64,000 nucleotides of DNA from Sphingomonas glaciei (GTDB lineage Bacteria > Pseudomonadota > Alphaproteobacteria > Sphingomonadales > Sphingomonadaceae): the NCBI RefSeq assembly GCF_023380025.1, contig NZ_CP097253.1:2017001-2081000 (forward strand), read 5' to 3'. The translations under genes and the position numbers were made by a program. The stretch's first letter is position 1; each line of letters starts with the position of its first letter. Positions 8,435 to 18,105 of the stretch are shown here, piece after piece. The notes under the pieces were generated by a model. The model made no database searches. It was not told the origin of the DNA and was given only the letters and a program-made list of their open reading frames with translations.

Positions 8435-9079
8435 ATGGCAAAAGCATCGACACCCAATCGCGTGAACTGGAAGGCCGCCGGCGCGGTCACGGCGGCAACC
8501 CTGGTCGGGCTCGGGATCGCCTACGTCCTGCGGGAAAAGGCGACGCCCGGACCCGATTACCGGGTGCTGGTCAGCGACGGCGACCTCCAGATCCGCAGCT
8601 ATCCGCCGATCAAGGTTGCCGAAGCGGTGGTCGCCGGGCCGCGCAAGGAGGCGCTGAGCGAAGGCTTTCAGATTCTCGCCGACTATATCTTCGCCAAGTC
8701 GCGCCCGGGCGAGAAACTGCCGATGACCGTTCCCGTGATGCAGGACGCCGGCAACCCCATGGGCAGCACGCCGCTGCGCTTCGATGACGAGGTCGAGGGC
8801 GGCTGGCGGGTCCGTTTCGTCATGCCGGAAGGCCATGACCTGCCCGAGCCGCCCGCTGGCGTCACTCTGATCGACCTGCCGGCCCGGCGGGTCGGTGCGG
8901 CAACCTTTCACGGCACCGCCCATGACGATCGCCTCAAGGCTGCCGAGGACCGCCTGCGCGGCTGGCTCGCCCGTCACGGCGAGGAATCGGTCAGGTGCGA
9001 GCCCGAATATGCGTTTTACAATTCGCCGATGATCCCGCCGCCGCTGCGCCGCAACGAGGTGTTGCTGGCGCTGACCTAG
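8435..9079 (+). CDS. SOUL haem-binding family protein
   Basis: The 214-residue protein has one N-terminal membrane anchor (VTAATLVGLGIAYVLRE, about residues 15-33). A SOUL domain follows, marked by YRVLVSDGDLQIRSYPPIKVAEAVV, the KLPMTVPVMQD motif and the end FYNSPMIPPPLRRNEVLLAL. Family members bind haem or other tetrapyrroles weakly. The bacterial function is not established. It would sit in the inner membrane facing the periplasm if the anchor is N-in. It lies 15 bases after the alkene reductase and converges on ftsK. Confidence 0.88.
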   Translation: MAKASTPNRVNWKAAGAVTAATLVGLGIAYVLREKATPGPDYRVLVSDGDLQIRSYPPIKVAEAVVAGPRKEALSEGFQILADYIFAKSRPGEKLPMTVPVMQDAGNPMGSTPLRFDDEVEGGWRVRFVMPEGHDLPEPPAGVTLIDLPARRVGAATFHGTAHDDRLKAAEDRLRGWLARHGEESVRCEPEYAFYNSPMIPPPLRRNEVLLALT

Positions 9080-9100
9080 GGGAACTGGCTGACGGCCGCC

Positions 9101-11446
9101 TCAGATCGGGTGGCCGTCGGTATCCATCAGCACTTCGCGTCTTCCGACATGGTCCGGTTGGCCGACCTTGCCGTCCTTTTCCATCCGCTCGATCAGCCGC
9201 GCCGCGCTGTTGTAGCCGATGCGTAGCTGGCGCTGGAGGTAGGAGGTCGAGGCCTTCTGGCTTTCGGCCACCACCTGGATCGCCTTGCGGTAGAGCTGGC
9301 TCTCGGGATCGTCGTCGCCGTCCGGCGCGCCGTCCAGCGCGAAGCCTCCGTCCTCGGGCTCCTCGGTGACCGCGCTGATGTAATCGGGCGTGCCCTGTTT
9401 GCGCCAATGGTCGGCGATCAGCCGCACCTCGTCGTCGCTGACGAACGGGCCGTGGACGCGCAGGATCTGCTTGCCGCCCGGCATGTAGAGCATGTCGCCC
9501 TTGCCCAGCAGCTGCTCCGCCCCTTGCTCGCCAAGGATGGTGCGGCTGTCGATCTTGCTGGTGACCTGGAAGCTGATCCGGGTCGGGAGGTTCGCCTTGA
9601 TGACGCCAGTGATGACGTCAACAGAAGGGCGCTGGGTCGCCATGATCAGATGGATGCCGGCCGCGCGGGCCTTTTGCGCGAGGCGCTGGATCAGGAATTC
9701 GACTTCCTTACCGGCGGTCATCATCAGGTCGGCAAGCTCGTCGACCACCACCACGATCTGCGGCAGGACCTCGTAATCCAGTTCCTCGGTCTCGTAGACG
9801 GGCTGCCCGCTGTCGGCGTCGTAGCCGGTCTGGACCTTGCGCCCGAGCTTGGTTCCGCGGCCCTTGGCCTCCAGCACCTTGTCGTTGAAGCTCTTGAGCG
9901 CGCGCACGCCAAGGCTCGCCATCATGCGATAGCGCTCCTCCATCTGCTCGACCGCCCACTTCAGCGCGCGGATCGCCTTGGGCGGCTCGGTGACCACCGG
10001 GGCGAGCAGGTGCGGGATACCGTCGTAGATGCTGAGTTCGAGCATCTTGGGGTCGATCATGATCATCCGGCACTGGTCCGGCCCCATCCGGTACAGCAGC
10101 GACAGGATCATGCAGTTGAGCCCGACCGACTTGCCCGAGCCGGTGGTGCCCGCGACCAGCAGGTGCGGCATCGGTGCGAGATCGGCGATGACCGGGTCGC
10201 CGGCGATGTTCTTGCCCAGCACCAAAGGCAGGCTCATCGCCTGGTCGGCAAAGGCCTGGCTGCCGATGAGTTCGCGCAACGCAACGCTCTCGCGCTTCGG
10301 GTTGGGCAGCTCGATCCCGATCACGCTGCGGCCTGGGATGGTCGCGACGCGCGCGGACAGCGCGCTCATGTTGCGGGCTATATCGTCGGCAAGCTGAATC
10401 ACGCGGCTGGCCTTGATGCCGCTCGCGGGCTCGAGCTCGTACATGGTGACCACCGGGCCGGGGCGGACCTCGACGATGTCGCCGCGGACGTGGAAGTCCT
10501 CCAGCACGCTTTCGAGCAGGCGGGCATTGCGCTCCAGCCCGGCCCGGTCGACCGGATTGCGCCCGGCGTCGGTCGGCGCGGTCAGCAGGTCGATCGGCGG
10601 CAGGGCATAGCTGTCGCCCAGCGCCAGGCTCTGCTGCTGGCTGGCCGCGCCCTTCCGCCCGCGCGGTTTGTCGACGACGGTCGCCGCCGCGACGATGCCG
10701 GTGCTCGGTTCCTTGACGTTGACTTCGGGACGCGAGCGCGGCGGGGCCACCGCCCGCCCTTCGTCGCGCTCAACCGCAGTCCGGCGCGGCGCCGGAGCGG
10801 CTTCGCCCTCGCGGCGGCGCAGACGGGTGGCGACGAACGCCTTTTCATCGGCATTGAGACCGAGCGCCAGGAACGCCAGCAGCAGCCCGCCAAGCCCGAG
10901 CAGCAGGATCAGCGCGATCCGGCTCGGGCCCGCGATGGCAGGTTCGGGGATCAGCGCCAGAAGCGCGTTCCAGGCCGTCGCGCCGGCCAGTCCGAGCACT
11001 CCGGCAAGCCCGGCCGGAAGGCCCGAAGCCACCGACTTGGTGGTGAGGCCAAGCGCCATGCCGATCAGCACCGCGCCCAGCGAGGCGACCAGCAGGGCGC
11101 GCCCGACCCGCCCGGTCGGACGATCGCCGAGCAGCCTGATTCCGGCTAGCGCCAGCACCGGCAGCAAGGTTACGCCGCCAGGGCCGAACAGCAGCAAGAG
11201 CAGGTCGCTGCCATAAGCGCCGGGCATTCCCAGCCAATTCTGCGCCGGCCCGCCCGCCGCGGTGCTCCAGCTCGGGTCGGTCCGCTGGTGGGTAAGGAGG
11301 GCGACCGCCAGGGCCAGCGCGACGGCAATCGCCACCACGCCGGTCAGCTTGACCGCTAGCGCGCGCACCGCGCCGCCCAGCCGGTCGCGCCAGTCGGGTT
11401 CCAGCTCGCGCCGGTCGGCTCGCGTGCGTGCTGCTGCCGTTGCCAT
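9101..11446 (-). CDS. ftsK: DNA translocase FtsK
   Basis: FtsK anchors at the division septum and pumps DNA to resolve chromosome dimers with XerCD at dif. The 781-residue protein has four N-terminal membrane segments (within about residues 30-200) and a linker of only about 100 residues. The alpha and beta motor domains follow, with Walker A GTTGSGKS near residue 434 and Walker [14 protein letters not shown]. The C-terminal gamma winged helix reads [22 protein letters not shown]. The single full-length gene suggests the normal FtsK, not a SftA-type relative. It diverges from the UbiH-like gene across 112 bases. Confidence 0.97.
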   Translation of the reverse strand: MATAAARTRADRRELEPDWRDRLGGAVRALAVKLTGVVAIAVALALAVALLTHQRTDPSWSTAAGGPAQNWLGMPGAYGSDLLLLLFGPGGVTLLPVLALAGIRLLGDRPTGRVGRALLVASLGAVLIGMALGLTTKSVASGLPAGLAGVLGLAGATAWNALLALIPEPAIAGPSRIALILLLGLGGLLLAFLALGLNADEKAFVATRLRRREGEAAPAPRRTAVERDEGRAVAPPRSRPEVNVKEPSTGIVAAATVVDKPRGRKGAASQQQSLALGDSYALPPIDLLTAPTDAGRNPVDRAGLERNARLLESVLEDFHVRGDIVEVRPGPVVTMYELEPASGIKASRVIQLADDIARNMSALSARVATIPGRSVIGIELPNPKRESVALRELIGSQAFADQAMSLPLVLGKNIAGDPVIADLAPMPHLLVAGTTGSGKSVGLNCMILSLLYRMGPDQCRMIMIDPKMLELSIYDGIPHLLAPVVTEPPKAIRALKWAVEQMEERYRMMASLGVRALKSFNDKVLEAKGRGTKLGRKVQTGYDADSGQPVYETEELDYEVLPQIVVVVDELADLMMTAGKEVEFLIQRLAQKARAAGIHLIMATQRPSVDVITGVIKANLPTRISFQVTSKIDSRTILGEQGAEQLLGKGDMLYMPGGKQILRVHGPFVSDDEVRLIADHWRKQGTPDYISAVTEEPEDGGFALDGAPDGDDDPESQLYRKAIQVVAESQKASTSYLQRQLRIGYNSAARLIERMEKDGKVGQPDHVGRREVLMDTDGHPI

Positions 11447-11558
11447 GTCCTAAGTGCCCGTCCCGCCCCGAGTGTGTGTTCGTTCCCTTATTGTGCCTGT
11501 GACCCGAGACCATGGTCAAGGATGACGAGGCGGTATCGAGCGCCTACATGCGGCTTCC

Positions 11559-12794
11559 ATGACACAGCAACAGCGCTCCCAGGCGGACGTCATCATCCTT
11601 GGCGGGGGAATGGTCGGCCTGTCGCTCGCCGCCGCGCTCGACAGTGCGGGCCTGACCTCGATCGTGGTCGACCCCGCCGATCCGTCCGAACGCCGGGATG
11701 TCGCCTTCGACGGGCGGACCACCGCCGTCTCTTCCTCCAGCATGCGGATGTTCCGGTCGATCGGCGTGCTCGACCATCTGCCCACGCCAGGTTGCCCGAT
11801 CCAGGCCATCCGCGTCGCCGACGGGCTGGCCCCGGGCGGGCTGACCTTCAAGCCTGGCGAAGATGGCGAGCCGCTGGGGGTGATGCACGAGAACCGCCAC
11901 CTGCGCGCCGCGCTCCACGACCGCGCGGAAGCCGGCGCGGCGATCGACCTGCGCTGGAAGAGTCCGGTCGCAGAAGTCGTGCGAGACGATTTCTCGGGCC
12001 GGGTCCGGCTGGCCGGCGGGGCGGAGCTGACCGCGCCGCTGATCGTCGGGGCCGAAGGACGGAACTCGCCTTCGCGCGACGCGGCTGGGATCCGCATGGC
12101 GCGCTGGTCGTACCGGCATACCGCGATCGTCTCGACCCTCGCCCACGAGCGGCCGCACGAGCAGATCGCGTACGAGATCTTCTATCCGGCCGGGCCATTC
12201 GCTCTGCTGCCGATGACCGACCTCGAGGACGGCACCCACCGATCGGCGATCGTGTGGTCGATTTCCAGCGACAAGGCGGCTGGCCTGCTCAAGCTCGACG
12301 ACTCTGACTTTGCCGCGGAGGCGCAGGCCGCGATGGGCGGTTTCTTGGGATCGATCCGCCTGCTGACGCCGCGCTCTTCCTATCCGCTCGGCTTCCACCA
12401 TGCGACGCGGATCACCGACACCCGCCTGGCGCTGGCCGGCGATGCGGCGCACGCCATCCATCCGATCGCCGGGCAAGGGGTGAACCTCGGCTTCCGCGAT
12501 GCGGCGGCACTGGCCGAAGTGCTGGTCGACGGCGCCCGGCTCGGCCTCGACCTCGGCGATGCGCAACTGCTCGCCCGCTACCAGCGCTGGCGGGCGCTCG
12601 ATGCGTTCAGCGTGGCGCTGGCGACCGACGGGCTGACCCGGCTCTACGGGGTGCCGGGGCGCACGGCATCGGCAGTGCGGCGCCTGGGAATGGGGATCGT
12701 TGATCGCCTGGGCCCGCTCAAGCACAAGCTCAACGCGGCGGCGCGGGGCAACAGCGGCGACCTGCCGCGGCTGCTGCTGGGCGAAGCGCTCTAA
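11559..12794 (+). CDS. UbiH/UbiF-type FAD-dependent monooxygenase
   Basis: The 411-residue protein is a class A flavin hydroxylase of the UbiH/COQ6 family that hydroxylates the ubiquinone ring. It has the N-terminal dinucleotide motif VIILGGGMVGLSLAAAL and the arginine-containing RRDVAFDGRTTAVSSSS segment. The second FAD motif LALAGDAAHAIHPIAGQG, then VNLGFRDAAALAEVL, is at about residues 290-325. UbiH, UbiF, UbiI and UbiL-type enzymes cannot be told apart here. COQ9 in the same window supports the pathway. It converges with the Lon-domain gene with only seven bases between stops. Confidence 0.9.
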   Translation: MTQQQRSQADVIILGGGMVGLSLAAALDSAGLTSIVVDPADPSERRDVAFDGRTTAVSSSSMRMFRSIGVLDHLPTPGCPIQAIRVADGLAPGGLTFKPGEDGEPLGVMHENRHLRAALHDRAEAGAAIDLRWKSPVAEVVRDDFSGRVRLAGGAELTAPLIVGAEGRNSPSRDAAGIRMARWSYRHTAIVSTLAHERPHEQIAYEIFYPAGPFALLPMTDLEDGTHRSAIVWSISSDKAAGLLKLDDSDFAAEAQAAMGGFLGSIRLLTPRSSYPLGFHHATRITDTRLALAGDAAHAIHPIAGQGVNLGFRDAAALAEVLVDGARLGLDLGDAQLLARYQRWRALDAFSVALATDGLTRLYGVPGRTASAVRRLGMGIVDRLGPLKHKLNAAARGNSGDLPRLLLGEAL

Positions 12795-12801
12795 AGCGTC
12801 G

Positions 12802-13446
12802 TCACTGCATCCGCGGGCTGACGTCGCCGCCGCCGCCCTGCGCCATGCGCAGGAACTGCATCAGCTGGATTAGCAATTCGGCCCGGCCGGTCAGGACGTC
12901 TTCCTCCAGCAGGGCCTGCTTGGCCCCGCCGTCGAACGGCGCGACCTGGGCGATGGCATTGACCAACATCTCGTCGTCGAGCCGCTCGACCGCTTCCCAG
13001 TCGACCATTAGCCCCATGGCATCACCCAAGAGGCGCGCCTCCTGCTCGACCGCGGCCCGCAGCACCGACGGCAGGGCATCGGGCTCAACCTCGGCATCGT
13101 CGCCGGGGATCACGTCGGCCTGGCGGTAGGGCGTGCCGACATCCGCCTCGGCGATCAGGCGGAACCGGGTGGTCCCCTGCAGCACGAGGTTGAAGCGTCC
13201 GTCGGCCAGCTCCTCCATTCCGACGATCTCGCCGATGCAGCCGACCCGGTACAGTTCGGGATTGCCCAGCCCGTCGTCGGGAGCGGCGCGGGGCTGGATC
13301 ATCCCGATCAGCCCGCCGCCGGCGACCGCATCCTCGACCATCTTGCGATAGCGCGGTTCGAAGATGTGCAGCGGCAGGTGGCTGCGCGGAAACAGGATCG
13401 CGCCGCCAAGCGGAAACAGGGGAAGCCGAAGGGGTGACCCGCTCAC
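12802..13446 (-). CDS. Stand-alone LON substrate-binding (N-terminal) domain protein
   Basis: The 214-residue protein consists of a Lon N-terminal domain (PLRLPLFPLGGAILFPRSHLPLHIFEPRYR at the start, MIQPRAAPDDGLGNPELYRVGCIGEI further on). There is no ATPase or protease part. Such proteins are taken to bind unfolded or regulatory proteins. The GTG start at 13446 overlaps the stop of the thioredoxin-family co-chaperone gene (GTGA). Translation is therefore coupled, which suggests the two act together in protein quality control. That link is inference. Confidence 0.9.
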   Translation of the reverse strand: MSGSPLRLPLFPLGGAILFPRSHLPLHIFEPRYRKMVEDAVAGGGLIGMIQPRAAPDDGLGNPELYRVGCIGEIVGMEELADGRFNLVLQGTTRFRLIAEADVGTPYRQADVIPGDDAEVEPDALPSVLRAAVEQEARLLGDAMGLMVDWEAVERLDDEMLVNAIAQVAPFDGGAKQALLEEDVLTGRAELLIQLMQFLRMAQGGGGDVSPRMQ

Positions 13447-14348
13447 GTGAACAGCACGGCGGACAGGCGGCGGCGCTGCGCGCGTGCCCACGGATCCTCC
13501 AGCCCCTGCGCCTCCAGCAATTGCAGGAAGCGGGTGCGGGCGGCGCCCTCGTTCCAGTCGCGGTCGCGGCGAACGAGGTCGAGCAGGGCGTCAGCCGCCT
13601 CGTCCCGCCTCCCGGCCGCCATCTGCGCATTGGCCAGTTCCAGCCGCGCTTCGTGATCGTCGGGGTTCGCCGCCAGCCGCTGCTCCAGCCCAGACGTGTC
13701 GGCTGCGGGAATGACCGCGATGTCGAGCGCGGCGCGGGCGCGCGCCACGGCCGAATCGCCAGCCGCCGATTCGGGCAGGCCATCGAGCAGCGCCCGGGCT
13801 TCATCGGGGCGATCCAGCGCAATCAGCGCGCGGGCGAGGCCGCCGACGACCTCGGGGTGATCGGAATCCATCTCGGCGATCTGGCGAAAGATGTTCTCGG
13901 CCCGCTCCGCATCGCCCGAGGCGAGCACTTCCTCGCCCATCGCGATCAGCGGCTCGATCTCGGCTTCCAGCGCCTGCGCTTCGCCCTTGACCGGAAGCTG
14001 GCCGAGCAACTGGTCGAGCACCCGCTTGATCTGCCCCTCACTGCGATATTGGGTCAGGTCGGCGACCGGCTGCCCGCCGAAGATCGCGTAGACCGTTGGG
14101 ATCGAGCGGATCTGGAATTGCGCGGCGACGACCTTTTCCTCGTCGACATCGACCTTGACCAGGACCACACCCTTGTCGGCATAGTCGGCGGCAACCTTTT
14201 CCAGCACCGGCCCGAGCTGCTTGCACGGCCCGCACCACTCCGCCCAGAAATCGAGGATCACAAGCTTGTCGAGCGACGGCTGGAGCACCCGCTCCTGGAA
14301 GCTGCGGATCGCTTCCCGCTCCTCAGCGCTCATTCCCAGTGTCGCCAC
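13443..14348 (-). CDS. Thioredoxin-family co-chaperone of the YbbN/CnoX type
   Basis: The 301-residue product has a thioredoxin domain at about residues 10-120 with active site WAEWCGPCK (CGPC at 39-42) and cis-Pro loop SIPTVYAIFGG. Helical TPR-like repeats follow up to the C-terminus (for example LEQRLAANPDDHEARLELAN), as in YbbN/CnoX. E. coli YbbN has lost the first cysteine. This copy keeps both and could be redox active. I chose the GTG at 14348, giving MATLGMSAEERE and an AGAGG about 12 bases upstream. The open frame continues to 14432 with a basic stretch that does not look like protein. Confidence 0.88.
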   Translation of the reverse strand: MATLGMSAEEREAIRSFQERVLQPSLDKLVILDFWAEWCGPCKQLGPVLEKVAADYADKGVVLVKVDVDEEKVVAAQFQIRSIPTVYAIFGGQPVADLTQYRSEGQIKRVLDQLLGQLPVKGEAQALEAEIEPLIAMGEEVLASGDAERAENIFRQIAEMDSDHPEVVGGLARALIALDRPDEARALLDGLPESAAGDSAVARARAALDIAVIPAADTSGLEQRLAANPDDHEARLELANAQMAAGRRDEAADALLDLVRRDRDWNEGAARTRFLQLLEAQGLEDPWARAQRRRLSAVLFT

Positions 14349-14512
14349 GCTTGCCCGTTTCCTCTTGGTAAGTGATGCAGCGCATATGGGCCGACCGACC
14401 CGATGCGCCAAGTCTCTCAACCCGGAAGCCACTGAAAGGGTTGCCAGCCCCGAAAGCCGTTGCTAACGGGCCCCCACCCAGACGGCGCGAGCCGCCGTCG
14501 CATGGCGCCAGA

Positions 14513-14587
14513 GCGGGCGTAGCTCAGGGGTAGAGCACAACCTTGCCAAGGTTGGGGTCGAGGGTTCGAATCCCTTCGCCCGCTCCA
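14513..14587 (+). tRNA. tRNA-Gly (anticodon GCC)
   Basis: A complete cloverleaf is visible: acceptor GCGGGCG paired with CGCCCGC, D arm GCTC/GAGC and anticodon stem CAACC/GGTTG around the loop TTGCCAA. The T loop is TTCGAAT and an encoded 3' CCA ends at 14587. Length is 75 bases including CCA. Confidence 0.97.
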
Positions 14588-14651
14588 GCGATCCTTCCGA
14601 TCGTCACTTTCAGCGCCTTATCTCACCTTATTTGCGAGATGCAGCCGGCCC

Positions 14652-15461
14652 TCAGCGAGCGAGCAGCGCCGCGCTTTCGATCTGGTCGAGTGCGCGGTGC
14701 GCAGCGACGTAGCTGCGCGCGCTCGCCACCCAGGCCGGCGCGGCGGTGATTCCGGGCAGCCGCATCGCTTCGGCCAGCGCCTGGTCGACCTGGCCGGCGT
14801 TGAGGCGGGCGACCGCACGGTCATAGGTGGCGATCGGCCGCTGGCTCGGCTGGTCGGCGCGGCGGATCGTGACGAGATCTCCCATCTGCCGCCGCATCGT
14901 CTGCCACAGATTGTCGCTTTCGGGCGCCGCCTTGAGCCTGGGCGCCAGGGTCGTGAAGTCGGCGGCGAGTTGGTCCAGCCGCACCGGCCGCCGCGAGGAG
15001 GTAACGATGGTGGCGACCGCCTGCGGATGGGTGGGGCCGAACCGCTCGGTCAGCAGCGGCTCGAGATAGCCGAGCGCCACCCCGCGATCGATCGCCCGGC
15101 GAGCAGCGAAAGCGACCAGCAGCGCATCTGCGCGCCCGGCCGAGCTTTCCGCCCGGCTGGTAGCGCTTTCGACCCGCGCCAGCCGTGCTTCCAGCGTCGC
15201 GACCCGCGCTTCGGTCGCCGGCAGTGCGTCAACCGGGATGGTGGTCGCGAGGGCCGGCGAAGCCGGAGGAAGGGTGGCAACTGCACGCGGCTGCGCTTCG
15301 GCTAGAGCGTCCGCCGGCGGCTGCAACCCCGCCAGCTGCGCGGCCTGCGGAAAGCGGTTCAGAGCCCAGATCGCCGCCGCGCCGCCGAGCAGCAGGAGCA
15401 GGAGCGCGCCAAGCAGGATCGCACTGAGGCTTGTCCGCCGGTTCGCCGCGCTGCTGGTCAT
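14652..15461 (-). CDS. Mitofilin-like membrane protein downstream of hemD
   Basis: The 269-residue protein has a cytosolic start, one membrane anchor (LSAILLGALLLLLLGGAAAIWAL in about residues 12-35) and a long periplasmic part. That part holds a predicted coiled coil (EARVATLEARLARVESATSRAES) and a helical C-terminus (ATYDRAVARLNAGQVDQALAEAMRL). This matches the alphaproteobacterial mitofilin/HemX-like proteins found after hemD. The ATG at 15461 overlaps the hemD stop (ATGA). Mitofilin homologues shape inner-membrane architecture. A haem role is suggested only by position. Sequence identity in this family is low, so the assignment rests on layout and context. Confidence 0.75.
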   Translation of the reverse strand: MTSSAANRRTSLSAILLGALLLLLLGGAAAIWALNRFPQAAQLAGLQPPADALAEAQPRAVATLPPASPALATTIPVDALPATEARVATLEARLARVESATSRAESSAGRADALLVAFAARRAIDRGVALGYLEPLLTERFGPTHPQAVATIVTSSRRPVRLDQLAADFTTLAPRLKAAPESDNLWQTMRRQMGDLVTIRRADQPSQRPIATYDRAVARLNAGQVDQALAEAMRLPGITAAPAWVASARSYVAAHRALDQIESAALLAR

Positions 15462-16105
15462 CGGCCCTGTTCCTTGCACAGCTTGGCGGCGAGGGAAAGC
15501 AAGGCGGGGTCGTTGGGAGCGTCCACCGCTTCGCAGCGCGCCCAGCCGGAACCGCAGGCCGCCGCCGCGGCCAGGCTAATCGCAGCCACCCGCACCCGCT
15601 CGCGCGCGACGTCGACCTCGGACAGGCGGCGTCCGGCGGCGGGCGAGTGGACCACCGCTACCGTATCCTCGATCAAGCTGGCCTCGGGAAGCGTAAGCGG
15701 CGCCATGCGGTAGACCGCGACCGAGGTGATCGACTGCCTGGCCCCGACCGGCTCGATCCGCTCCTCGCCGGCAAGATGAAGCAGCCTCAGTCCTTCCGGC
15801 AAGCGCTCGAGCAGCCCGTCAACACCGCGCTCACCGACCGTCAGCACCTCCAGCCCCGCGGCACGCGCGGCGGCGGCCGATGCCGCGCCCACCGCATGGA
15901 CGGGGAGGGCTGGAAGGCTGCCGCCATGGCGAACCGCATTGGCGCTGGTCACCAGCAGCGCATCGAACGGCCCGGCCGGAAGCATCCAGGGGACCGGCTC
16001 TGCCGCGAACAGGGGATGGCGGCGGACCTCGAACCCCAGCGCCGCCGCCCGTGCCGCCGTGGCACTGGCGCCGGGCTCGGGACGAAGGACGACCAGGGGT
16101 CTCAC
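15458..16105 (-). CDS. hemD: Uroporphyrinogen-III synthase
   Basis: HemD closes hydroxymethylbilane to uroporphyrinogen III. The 215-residue protein begins [23 protein letters not shown] and has the [15 protein letters not shown] segment (family position of the S/T-S-xN motif) near residue 50. A late segment [19 protein letters not shown] matches the family's HSP.(S/A) motif. HemD sequences are poorly conserved, but the position directly after hemC is decisive. The start is GTG at 16105, overlapping the hemC stop by four bases. Confidence 0.88.
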   Translation of the reverse strand: MRPLVVLRPEPGASATAARAAALGFEVRRHPLFAAEPVPWMLPAGPFDALLVTSANAVRHGGSLPALPVHAVGAASAAAARAAGLEVLTVGERGVDGLLERLPEGLRLLHLAGEERIEPVGARQSITSVAVYRMAPLTLPEASLIEDTVAVVHSPAAGRRLSEVDVARERVRVAAISLAAAAACGSGWARCEAVDAPNDPALLSLAAKLCKEQGR

Positions 16106-17025
16106 GCCGGGTTGAACAGCAACCTGACCTCGGCCGGCGCGCGGCCCAGCAGCTCGGCGGCGAGGGCCAATCCGGCCTCCTCTTCCTCTCCCGGGGCCGC
16201 GCGCACGTCACCCGCGACATGGGCGGCACCATCGCTGCTCAGCAGTTCCGCGCGCAGCCACAGGCTGTCGTCGCCCTCGATCAAGCCCAGCGCCGCGACG
16301 GGCGAATGGCAGGAGCCCCCGACCCCGCGGCAGAACGCCCGCTCGGCGGTCACCGCGCGGCGGGTCGGCCCGTCGTCGATCGCCCTGAGCAAGGCGCGGG
16401 TCTCCGCGTCGTCCTTGCGGCATTCGATCGCGATCGCGGCCTGGCCGGGCGCGGGGAGGAATTCGTCGATCTCGATCGCTTGCCCTTCCTCGATCCCGAG
16501 GCGGTCGAGCCCGGCGGCGGCCAGGAAGGTCGCTTCGTAATTGCCGCTGGCGATATGGTTGAGGCGGGTCGCGACATTGCCGCGCATGATCGACACCTGC
16601 AGGTCGGGGCGCCGGCGAAGCAATTGCGCGGTCCGCCGCGGCGACGAGGTCCCGACCTTCGCGCCCTGGCTCAGCGCATCAATCGAGGTCGCCCCGATCA
16701 GCCGGTCGCGGACGTCGGCGCGGGGCAGGAAGGCCGCGATGCACAGATTGTCCGGCCGCTCGCTCTCGACATCCTTGCAGCTGTGCACCGACAATTGGGT
16801 CGTTCCGCCGAGCAGGAACTGGTCGAGCTCCTTCGTCCACAGCGCCTTGCCGCCGATCTCCGCCAGCGCGCGATCCTGCACCTCGTCGCCGGTCGTGCGC
16901 ACTTCGTGGAGCAGGACGGAGCCGGCCTCCCACCCATGCGCCGCTTCGAGCGCGGCGGCGGCGGTGCGGGCCTGGGCAAGCGCCAGCGGGGAGGAGCGGG
17001 TTCCGACAAGCAGGCGCGGGGTCAT
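16102..17025 (-). CDS. hemC: Hydroxymethylbilane synthase (porphobilinogen deaminase)
   Basis: HemC joins four porphobilinogens into hydroxymethylbilane. The 307-residue protein has the family landmarks: [15 protein letters not shown] at the start, the [19 protein letters not shown] loop, and [11 protein letters not shown]. The cofactor-binding Cys lies in [14 protein letters not shown] at about residue 238. The usual SMKD element reads SVHSCKDV here, Met replaced by Cys. The ATG at 17025 gives the standard N-terminus. The longer open frame to 17421 overlaps tsaD and is rejected. It heads hemC-hemD-mitofilin-like and diverges from tsaD across 48 bases. Confidence 0.96.
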   Translation of the reverse strand: MTPRLLVGTRSSPLALAQARTAAAALEAAHGWEAGSVLLHEVRTTGDEVQDRALAEIGGKALWTKELDQFLLGGTTQLSVHSCKDVESERPDNLCIAAFLPRADVRDRLIGATSIDALSQGAKVGTSSPRRTAQLLRRRPDLQVSIMRGNVATRLNHIASGNYEATFLAAAGLDRLGIEEGQAIEIDEFLPAPGQAAIAIECRKDDAETRALLRAIDDGPTRRAVTAERAFCRGVGGSCHSPVAALGLIEGDDSLWLRAELLSSDGAAHVAGDVRAAPGEEEEAGLALAAELLGRAPAEVRLLFNPA

Positions 17026-17073
17026 GGCCCCACTCTTGCCAGAGCGGCAAGCGAACCGCAAAGGCGGCGGCAG

Positions 17074-18105
17074 ATGGCGTTGATCCTCGGTCTTGAATCC
17101 TCCTGCGACGACAGCGCGGTGGCGCTTGTCACCAGCGACCGGCGCATCCTGGCGCAGCGCGTGGTTGGGCAGAACCAGGCCCACGCCCCGTTCGGCGGCG
17201 TGGTGCCGGAGATTGCCGCGCGCGCCCATGTCGAGGTGCTTCCGGGCCTGGTCCGCGAGGTGCTGGACGACGCCGGAATCGCGCTGGGCGAGGTGGATGC
17301 GGTCGCCGCCACCGCCGGGCCGGGCCTGATCGGCGGGGTGATGGTCGGGCTGCTGACCGCCAAGGGGCTGGCACTGGCCTCGGGCAAGCCGCTGGTCGCG
17401 GTCAACCACCTCGAAGGCCATGCCCTGTCGCCGCGGCTGGTCGATCCGGCGCTAGGCTTTCCCTACCTGCTGCTGCTGGCCAGCGGCGGCCATTGCCAGT
17501 TGCTCGAGGTGCGCGGGGTCGGCGACTATCGCCGCCTGGCGACCACTATCGACGATGCGGCAGGCGAGGCGTTCGACAAGGCGGCCAAGCTGCTCGGCCT
17601 GCCCTATCCAGGCGGTCCGGCAATCGAGGGACTGGCGCGCGAGGGTGACGCCAAGGCGGTGCCCCTGCCGCGGCCCTTGGTCGGCAGTCCCGAGCCGCAT
17701 TTCTCCTTCGCCGGGCTCAAGAGCGCGGTGCAGCGCGCGGTCACCGCCGGCACACACCGGCCCGCAGACATCGCCGCCAGCTTCCAGCAGGCGGTGGTCG
17801 ACTGCTTCGTCGACCGCACCCGCCGCGCCCTGGCGCAGAGCGACGCGCCGACTTTGGTGGTGGCCGGCGGGGTCGCCGCCAATTCCGCCGTCCGCTCGGC
17901 GCTGCAAGGCTTGGCGCAAGAACAAGGCCGCGCCTTCTCGGTCCCGCCCGGCTGGCTGTGCACCGACAATGCCGCCATGATCGCCTGGGCGGGTGCCGAG
18001 CGGTTCGCCGCCGGACTGGTCGACGGCCTCGACGCCCCGGCGCGGGCCCGTTGGCCGCTCGACGAAGGCGCCGAAGCGGTCCGCGGGGCAGGAGTGAAGG
18101 CATGA
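17074..18105 (+). CDS. tsaD: tRNA threonylcarbamoyladenosine synthesis protein TsaD
   Basis: TsaD transfers the threonylcarbamoyl group to A37 of ANN-decoding tRNAs together with TsaB and TsaE. The 343-residue protein shows [19 protein letters not shown], the metal-binding [11 protein letters not shown] at about residues 110-120, [10 protein letters not shown], and the C-terminal [14 protein letters not shown] final metal-binding region [12 protein letters not shown] follows. Length matches the family. The stop overlaps the gpsA start as ATGA, the usual tsaD-gpsA order in Alphaproteobacteria. Confidence 0.97.
   Translation: MALILGLESSCDDSAVALVTSDRRILAQRVVGQNQAHAPFGGVVPEIAARAHVEVLPGLVREVLDDAGIALGEVDAVAATAGPGLIGGVMVGLLTAKGLALASGKPLVAVNHLEGHALSPRLVDPALGFPYLLLLASGGHCQLLEVRGVGDYRRLATTIDDAAGEAFDKAAKLLGLPYPGGPAIEGLAREGDAKAVPLPRPLVGSPEPHFSFAGLKSAVQRAVTAGTHRPADIAASFQQAVVDCFVDRTRRALAQSDAPTLVVAGGVAANSAVRSALQGLAQEQGRAFSVPPGWLCTDNAAMIAWAGAERFAAGLVDGLDAPARARWPLDEGAEAVRGAGVKA

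Noticed and set aside
7289..8977. 562-codon minus frame opposite the Old Yellow Enzyme and SOUL genes
   Set aside because: A shadow of two genes on the other strand. It lacks recognisable motifs and is rich in Arg, Gly and Asp.
17026..17421. Longer N-terminus for hemC
   Set aside because: It would run into tsaD on the other strand and precede the normal HemC start [12 protein letters not shown].
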